Assembly (NCBI RefSeq): GCF_029227915.1
Contig: NC_079887.1
Location: forward strand, 12,526,001-12,590,000
Reading direction: 5' to 3'
DNA length: 64,000 bases
Origin: Hydractinia symbiolongicarpus
Taxonomy: Eukaryota > Cnidaria > Hydrozoa > Anthoathecata > Hydractiniidae
Positions 57,661 through 64,000 of this stretch are shown piece by piece (positions within the stretch are counted from its first letter, which is position 1; the number at the start of each line of letters is the position of its first letter). The notes beneath the pieces were generated by a model. It was not told where the DNA came from. It made no database searches and was given only the letters and a program-made list of their open reading frames with translations. Both the position numbers and the translations under genes were made by a program.

Positions 57661-60342
57661 ATGCCTGGAGATAATTGTTCAATATTTGGCTGTACAGTAT
57701 CACGAAGAGCTAAGTACAAGGGAATAGCTATTTTTAAAGTCCCAACTAGTGATAATACGTTCGATTCCCAGTGGAGGAAAAAATTGATAGCTATTGTCAC
57801 CAAAGATCGTGTGGTTGATAAAGCACTTCGTGACAGAATAGCAAATAAAAGGATCTTCATTTGTCAACGGCACTTTAATGAAAATCAATATTATCGTCAT
57901 GAGAGCAGAGTTACATTGAATCCTGGTGAATTGCCTTGCCTCAATTTACCCATCAAAAGCATTCCTTCTTCTTCAACCATAACAAAACCAAGGGAATCAT
58001 CACAGTCAACTTTATTAAAGAGAGCTCAACATCCACCTCCAGAAATTAATACACCTGAATATTTTGAATGTTATCAATCATTTTCTGAATTTTCTTCCCG
58101 TATTCAAAATCTCAGACTTGCCGAGTGGCAATATAATTATTCAGAGAACAGTGTTCAATTTTATTGCAATAATGATATTCATATGGTACCAAAGTATGAG
58201 ATTTATGTTGATACAAGTCTTCAGTTTAATGTCCGTGTGCTACTATGGAGTCTTCCTAAACAACATCAAATTTATAATATCTATGACCACTCAGTTAAAA
58301 ATATCACAATTTCTAATTTGATTAGATACATTTCGGGTTTCTTTGTTTGTCCTGGTTTGCCAAGATCATTTTCTGGTAGTTGCATTGAACATACTCCACC
58401 TAAAAAATTTAACCCAACAATAGACATATTACCAAATCCTCTTTCTCAAACGAAATGGCATCAACCACCTTCCTGCCAATTATTAATTAACACTGAAGAC
58501 AAATGTGAACCGTGTTTGAAAGCTGAATCTAGGGAAAAACTTAGTCTTCAAAGAAAACAAGACAATTTATCCACACCGGCTCATGATAAAGCTCCTGTTT
58601 CCTTAACATCTCCTGATCGTATAAAATTGAAACTTCAAAGTTATAGAATTGAGAACAAACAGTTAAAAGCTGACAAATTAAAGATGATGGAAAAAATCGT
58701 ACAAAAGGCAGTACCTGTTGATGATAGTTTGAGCAAAGATATGATGAATATCATGTCAAATGCAGATTACGAAAAGATGCCTGAATTTATGCAATTCTTT
58801 TGGAGTGAACAACACAAATATCTTTCTTCATCAAAGACAGCTGTTAGATACCATCCTATGATTATCCGGTATTGTTTGGGTTTAGCTGCAAAATCGCCTT
58901 CGTTTTATGATGAAATTCGTTATGACGAGAATGGTTTCGTTATTTTGCCCAGTCGTCGCCGATTAAGGGACTACAAAAACTATATACGACCACAACAAGG
59001 ATTTAATAAAGATGTCATCTTAGAATTAAAAAAAATAGTGGAGAATTTTTCAGACATAGAACGATATGGTATTGTGTTAATGGATGAAATAAAAATACAA
59101 GAGAAATTAGTTTGGGATAAGCACACCGGTGACTTAATTGGATATGTGGACTTAGGTGATATGGAACTTAATTTGGCATCCCTTCAAAAATCTGATGACA
59201 TTGCATCACACATGCTGGTCTTTTTAATTTGAAGTATTGTTAACCCCTTAAAATTCTCCCTTGCCAACTTTGCAACCACAAATGCTACGTCTGTTCAGTT
59301 ATTTACATTATTTTGGAAAGCTGTTGGCATATAGGAGGATAATTGTGGAATTAAAGTGGTCGGTGTTACAAGTTATGGCGCTTCTCCAAACCGCAGTATG
59401 TATCGGATGCATTTTAATATGACAAGAGTGGAAGATGTTAATGGAGACGTTGATGTAACCTATCGTACACTTAATGTGATGGCAACTGAAAAGAGATATA
59501 TTTACTTCATATCCGACCCACCACATCTGATTAAAACTGCCAGAAACTGCTTAGCTAATTCAATGGCTGGAAGGTGCACAAGAAGTATGTGGAACAATGG
59601 TAAATATCTGACATGGAATCACATATCAAAGCTTTTTTTTGATGATTTGGACTGTGGTCTCCACCTTGTTCCCAAAATCACAAATAACCATATTAAACTC
59701 ACACCCTTTTCTGTGATGAATGTCCGACTAGCTGCACAGGTGTTAAGTGAATCAGTTTTTCATGCACTCCAAACATATGGACCACCAGAAGCAGAAGCTA
59801 CTGCCACGTTTTGTATGATGATGGACAAGTTCTTTGATTGTTTGAACATCAGAAATACAAAAGAAGGCATCACTAAAGCAAAATCGTTTCTAAAACCATT
59901 CGAATCACAAGATGACGAGCGCTTTACATGGCTACTTAAAACATTTCTAAAATATTTTTCTGATTGGAAGGACTCAATTGCCACAAGACCTGGAAATTTC
60001 ACTGATAATGCCAAATCTAACATGTTCATCTCATGGCAAACATATGAAGGTATTAAAATCACAACATATTCATCGATCGAGCTCATTAAATATCTATTGT
60101 CACATGGTGTACCATATGTTCTTACAGAGCGCTTTTGCCAAGATCCAATGGAAAATTATTTCGGAAGACAACGATCAATGGGGCATAGAAAAGACAATCC
60201 TACTGTTAGAGATTTTGGATACAACGATAACACGATTCGTACACAAAAAATATTCAGACCAATAGCTGGTAATTGTATTGACAACGAAGCATTTGCCAAA
60301 ATTGATGGTGAGTCTATGCCATGTCGTAAAAAAAAGAAATAA
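57661..60342 (+). pseudogene. THAP-type P-element transposase, two nonsense mutations
   Basis: One frame of 893 codons interrupted by TGA at 59230-59232 and TAG at 59332-59334. Both halves and the 33 codons between the stops stay in the same frame and read as transposase (for example VNPLKFSLANFATTNATS), so this is not an intron. Residues 1-97 are a THAP DNA-binding domain: C2CH zinc ligands Cys6, Cys11, Cys68, His71, with Trp38 and a final LPCLNLP. Residues 344-375 look coiled-coil or leucine-rich. VLMDEIKIQEKLVWDKHTG (from residue 472) is the conserved start of the RNase-H-like core with the first catalytic Asp. SDPPHLIKTARN is the family phrase before the GTP-binding insertion. DPMENYFGRQRSMG near the end is the C-terminal acidic motif. 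At 59374-59376 Tyr stands where relatives, as I remember them, have Asp before GASPNR, probably removing a second catalytic residue. Inactive as read. Confidence 0.88.
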
Positions 60343-60733
60343 TGAAGAAAATGATTAAGGCGCCGAGTCATCAACAAATCAAAGAAGAAGCAGCACACAA
60401 AAAACGGTTATTTTTATAGCCACACATCTTAAAAAACATTATTACTGGCTTCACCTTACTCTGTTTTTATGGTTCTGATGGTGAGTATGATTAGAAAATT
60501 CTGTGGGCCAGTATTCACAAATATAAGTTCCACATAAATTTTCGAGTCCCAATGGGCAAATATTTATCCAGCATTATTCTGAAGGTAGTATTTTGCAGCA
60601 CACAATAAACTGAATGTGTATGAAATCATTTTCTGTAAGTTCCATACAAAAATACTTACTTTTAAAGGTTGAATATTTCCGTGTACTTCTCATTCTTTCC
60701 AAAATAATGTTTTTTATAAGTTTGTAGCTATAA

Positions 60734-61146
60734 AAATATTTGTGAGTTTTTATCAGTTTTCAAATGTTCTTTAACTCTACTACAATTTGTTTAAGACAAT
60801 TAAATATTTCCCAAAAGTACAATTTTTTAATTTTATTAATTGAATTTACACATGCTAAATCAATATCTAAGTAACAAAAACGATATTGAACAAGCGGCTA
60901 ATACAAAACATAAAATTAAACGGATAAATTGATGATGCAATGCTTAACTTGTTTATTGAGGTCTGGTTTCAACCAAGAAATATGCATACCCTCTTTGAGT
61001 TTTCTCTGCCAATCAGTGTCTGCATGATCCAAAATAGAAAAACAATTTTCGTTACATAGTAATTTACAGTTAAGATTTGACTGCATATGCTTAAATATTT
61101 GTGAGTTTTTATCAGTTTTCAAATGTTCTTTAACTCTACTACAATT
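60734..61146 (-). mobile_element. Penelope-like GIY-YIG fragment with 54 bp direct repeats
   Basis: On the minus strand, a frame ending at 60916 encodes RVKEHLKTDKNSQIFKHMQ, later CFSILDHADTDWQRKLKEG and KPDLNKQVKH. This matches the C-terminal half of GIY-YIG-type endonuclease domains in Penelope-like or related retroelements (EHL..D..S.I.KH, then LKEA..I...KP.LN.Q..H). An identical 54 bp block occurs at 60734-60787 and 61093-61146. The second lies inside the coding part and the first beyond the stop, which resembles the partial tandem copies (pseudo-LTRs) left by Penelope elements. It lies between the 3' ends of the two P-element genes. Confidence 0.5.
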
Positions 61147-61190
61147 ATACAAAAATATGTTTTAACAAGTTTATAGTCTGTTGTTCAAGA

Positions 61191-62371
61191 CTAATGTCCA
61201 TGATCCAAAGTGCTTGATGCTTTTTTTACTTCAGTTCGCAACGATCGTGATTTTTTAGCCTTTGATTTAACATTGTGCCGTTGACATTTATCCTTCACAA
61301 GTGAAAATACACGAACACGAATATACAACATGATAAGATGTTCCAGTAAATTCAAAGCTATCTCTTTACTAACTTCTTCAGTTGAAGCATTTTTTAATTT
61401 GTTGTAATTGCATAAAATTCTTGCATTATTCATGAGATATGATACCATTTTTTTACTGTCAATACTTCTATGCGTGGTGCTAGACTCTTGGCGGAAATGG
61501 GATTCAACTATGAAAAAAATTTCAAAAACTTCTGATGTTACTGTCCATAAGCCGCCTCGGTCTTTAATGCGAACTAGTGTATTGATTTCGGTATCGTGTT
61601 CCTGGTCAGTTGATTTACCAGCAATAAGTAGATGTATGCTTTGCAGATTCAAGATACTACGACTTTGTTTCGATCTACGTATACGTCTGTAAAGTGTTCC
61701 AAAAACATATCCTGCAAGATATTTAATAATTTGCTTTTCCTTTGGTGAAAAATTTGTACCTGGAGATACATTTGCAATATCACCATTAACAACTAAACCT
61801 GTTAGGTGGGCAAGTACATAGTTCGCTAACTCAAATCCTAGGATAACTGATGCTCTTTTTGATAAGTTTTTGAAAACAATATTCTCGGAAACACATTTGT
61901 AAAAAGAGGCACAAAATTTTTCGCTATTGTTTTTAAAACTGGCTACAACATCTTTAATAAATTCAAAGGTGTATCTAGCATCATCTAGTGTTGGCTTTTG
62001 AAACATCAAAAACCCCTTTCTCGTTTCTTCACTATAGCACTCATCTAGAGCTAGCTTGGAAGCACATTCTCCGATGTATTCCTTCAAGTATAGAGGGTTA
62101 ATTTATTTTCAGGATTTTGGTGATGAGGTTCAGCCACAGAAGTAGGGCCATGCTTGCTATTTTTATGTCTGGTTAAACCTCTTGATGTCTTGCATATTTT
62201 TTCGCACTGATCACATTTAAAACCCTCTTCTATGGAATCAGCAACAACCTCATCAACAATATCTGTTACAGGAACAGATAATTCTTTATCTTCCTCTAAA
62301 AGGTTGTCTTCGATAGCTGCAAGAATAGCATCGAAGTCATCACCATAAATAAAAGCGTCCGCTTCAGCCAT
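61191..62371 (-). pseudogene. C2H2 zinc-finger companion protein of the P element, frameshifted
   Basis: The start is the ATG at 62371 (context AAGATGG), near the right TIR. The first frame runs to a stop at 62084 and contains an acidic N-terminus (DDFDAILAAIEDNLLEED) and a classical C2H2 finger, CDQCEKICKTSRGLTRHKNS plus KH (C-x2-C-x12-H-x4-H). The second frame (62087-61191, 298 residues) continues directly with LKEYIGECASKLALDECYS and includes KYLAGYVFGTLYRRIRRSK, KDRGGLWTV and SHFRQESS. The two frames differ by one base at about 62085-62095 with no splice consensus seen, so I read a frameshift mutation. Similar finger-plus-KDRGGLW proteins are, as I recall, common and uncharacterised in cnidarian genomes. 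Position inside the TIRs shows it belongs to the transposon. Its role may be end-binding or regulation; that is inference. Confidence 0.75.
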
Positions 62372-62502
62372 CTTGTTCAAAATACGTCCCTGGTTGCTCC
62401 GGCCACCCCAATAATTTCATCATTGCGCCGTAAAACAAAACAAACGTAAATAAACGGCCCGGGTACCCAGACTATCTCTTTTTCTTATGACTATGTTTTC
62501 AC

Positions 62503-64000
62503 ATATTAAAGTTAAAGTTCAACATGACAAGCATTTTGTGGACAAAATTTTACGGAAAATTTATTTTCTAGCCAGTTACCTCAGTAACCATTTTGTGTTT
62601 TTTTCAAACAATTTTTAAATTGTTTTCTGAAGTGATCCTCTCAAGGAAAAATTTGAATTTCCTTTTGTTAAGTTTAACCTTATTTTTGGAATTTTAAATA
62701 ATTTTTTTACCAAATACAATTTACGATAGAGGCTCAAAATGTGACACAAATAAGCAAGAACATTCCAAGAAAGTTTAAAGTCCCACTTTTCCCACCAAGG
62801 CAAAGTAGTATCTAAATTCTGAAATCACAAATGTGTAAAATGTGAGTTATAAATACTTCCATAACTACCCTCCCTTGGTAAAAAATAAATGAGGTAAGAC
62901 ACCCACAAGGTCAACTCAACTACTATTTTAAAACCACAGTTTTTTGTAAGCCTGGCTAATGTTATTTTCACAGATGTTATATAAAAAATAAGGTACACTC
63001 AATAACTTGAGACACAGGATATATACAAGCAAAATACTAATTTTGGTAAACAGCTTGAAATTTCATGTTTGTTTGAAACAAGTCAGCCAGCCAACTAGCT
63101 AGCTACTCAAATCATATTCAAAGCTAGCTAATACCTAGCTCATTTACCACCAAGAATAATAAACGAAAGCATTGGAACGGCCCAATGATACATGCTATTA
63201 CCCCATATTATCACCAAATGTTAATAACAATCTGTATGACAAATAAATTTTGCAAATATTGCAAGTAAACAAACCATATCTGCACTACTTTGCTGCAAAC
63301 TAAAAAATAGCTCATAACGAATCTCGTTTTCATGTTATTCGTTAGTTTGGTATGTATATTCCGCGGAACGAAAATGCATATGGAAAAAGGTCTATTGACT
63401 TCTTGCAAACTTGTTATAATTATAATTGTAGCATTCCCAAATTTAAGATCTTTTCACTTATCTTGATTACATACACTTTCTTCAATTTTAAATACGCAAT
63501 ATTTTTTTTCCAAACGTACTATTTGAAAGATAACCAATTGTAAAATACAAATTTTTGGTTTTTACAGTCTTAACCACTACACTTTCGCCAATTAATCAAC
63601 TCTCACTTCTTTTTGTGTAGCTAAGTATTGCTCATTCAAGTAAAAAAATACAATCTCTAATTAATAGTACACACTGCTTGTACACGAGGGAAAGTGGTGC
63701 AATGGCCACACGAAATCCGATATAGAACCAACATGCTACGGACTATACTATGTTAAAAAATAGTAAAATAGTAATTTAGAAATCTTACCAAACCGTTCAG
63801 GACTAGGTGTACCTAAAATGAAATAAAATCATTATTACGGTCAACTAGAACACCGAAAGTCTTAGATATGCCTTATATTGATGTCCTAGTTCTCTTTACT
63901 TTAAACCTTTTTTTTTCATTGGGGTAGAAAGGAAGGATATTGTACCGTCTCCATTATTTACTTTTATAAAAAACCACCCATCTCCCAGTTGTGGAGCACG
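62503..64000. other. Flank right of the P element, no gene supported
   Basis: AT-rich, with short frames lacking motifs. Around 63560-63600 the minus strand reads GTAGTGGTTAAGACTG, similar to a tRNA A-box, perhaps a SINE head without a visible B-box. Confidence 0.45.

Larger units (their letters stand above)
57464..62495. mobile_element. P-element-type transposon with two convergent genes
   Basis: A 5032 bp element. It has 29 bp perfect terminal inverted repeats (57464-57492 and 62467-62495, starting CATAGTCATAAGAAAAAG). Both sides are flanked by the direct repeat TTTTCAC (57457-57463 and 62496-62502). Length, CA terminus, TIR size (P: 31 bp) and 7-8 bp target duplication all fit the P superfamily. 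A THAP transposase gene starts 197 bp from the left end. A zinc-finger companion gene starts 124 bp from the right end on the other strand, so the two converge. A Penelope-like fragment sits between them. Perfect TIRs and target site indicate recent insertion, but both genes carry lesions, so this copy probably moved using a transposase made elsewhere. Confidence 0.92.

Noticed and set aside
1-64000. CRISPR arrays, operons, bacterial-type promoters or terminators, phage attachment sites
   Set aside because: The window is eukaryotic (spliced genes, SINE, P and piggyBac-type elements). The tandem repeats present do not have repeat-spacer structure.

Overview
The window is AT-rich eukaryotic DNA: long introns and intergenic stretches, GT-AG splice junctions, many small inverted-repeat transposons, and no bacterial-style operons. 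Recurrent AGCTAGCT-type motifs, the transposon mix (THAP/P-element, piggyBac-like, Tigger-like, BEL/Pao, Penelope-like relics) and protein resemblances suggest an invertebrate, most likely a hydrozoan cnidarian. This assignment is inference; no marker gene proves it.

Layout. 2.0-8.2 kb: a minus-strand spliced gene for a type II membrane protein that looks glycosyltransferase-like. Three exons join in frame; the first exon lies further upstream and was not found. Its introns hold a tRNA-type SINE, a TA-flanked MITE, a Tigger-like relic and a tandem repeat. 9.8-10.3 kb: a roughly 127 bp minisatellite. 13.4-14.3 kb: a decayed BEL/Pao-like retrotransposon. 16.4-19.5 kb: a TTAA-flanked piggyBac-like element carrying about 2.5 kb of extra DNA with satellite-like repeats. 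22.3 kb: one candidate orphan exon.

23.8-37.0 kb is an old tandem segmental duplication. Each unit carries one copy of a small intronless gene for a secreted peptide precursor with a Cys-x3-Cys-x2-Lys-Leu motif. A third, divergent member lies at 41.9-42.2 kb on the minus strand. Members 2 and 3 have TATA boxes and all three have CRE-like sites upstream; member 1 has lost the TATA segment. I recognise no known family, so this cluster is the best candidate for something undescribed.

42.3-52.7 kb holds no gene I can support. 52.9-55.2 kb is a TA-flanked inverted-repeat element with another element nested in it. It ends 31 bp after the stop codon of a 240-residue BTB-like protein whose domain is interrupted by seven heptads from a 21 bp minisatellite.

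57.46-62.50 kb is a complete P-element-type transposon with 29 bp perfect terminal inverted repeats and a TTTTCAC target duplication. It has two convergent genes: a THAP/P-type transposase, now broken by two stops and a missing acidic residue, and a C2H2 zinc-finger companion with one frameshift. A Penelope-like GIY-YIG fragment lies between them. The rest of the window to 64.0 kb has no clear gene.
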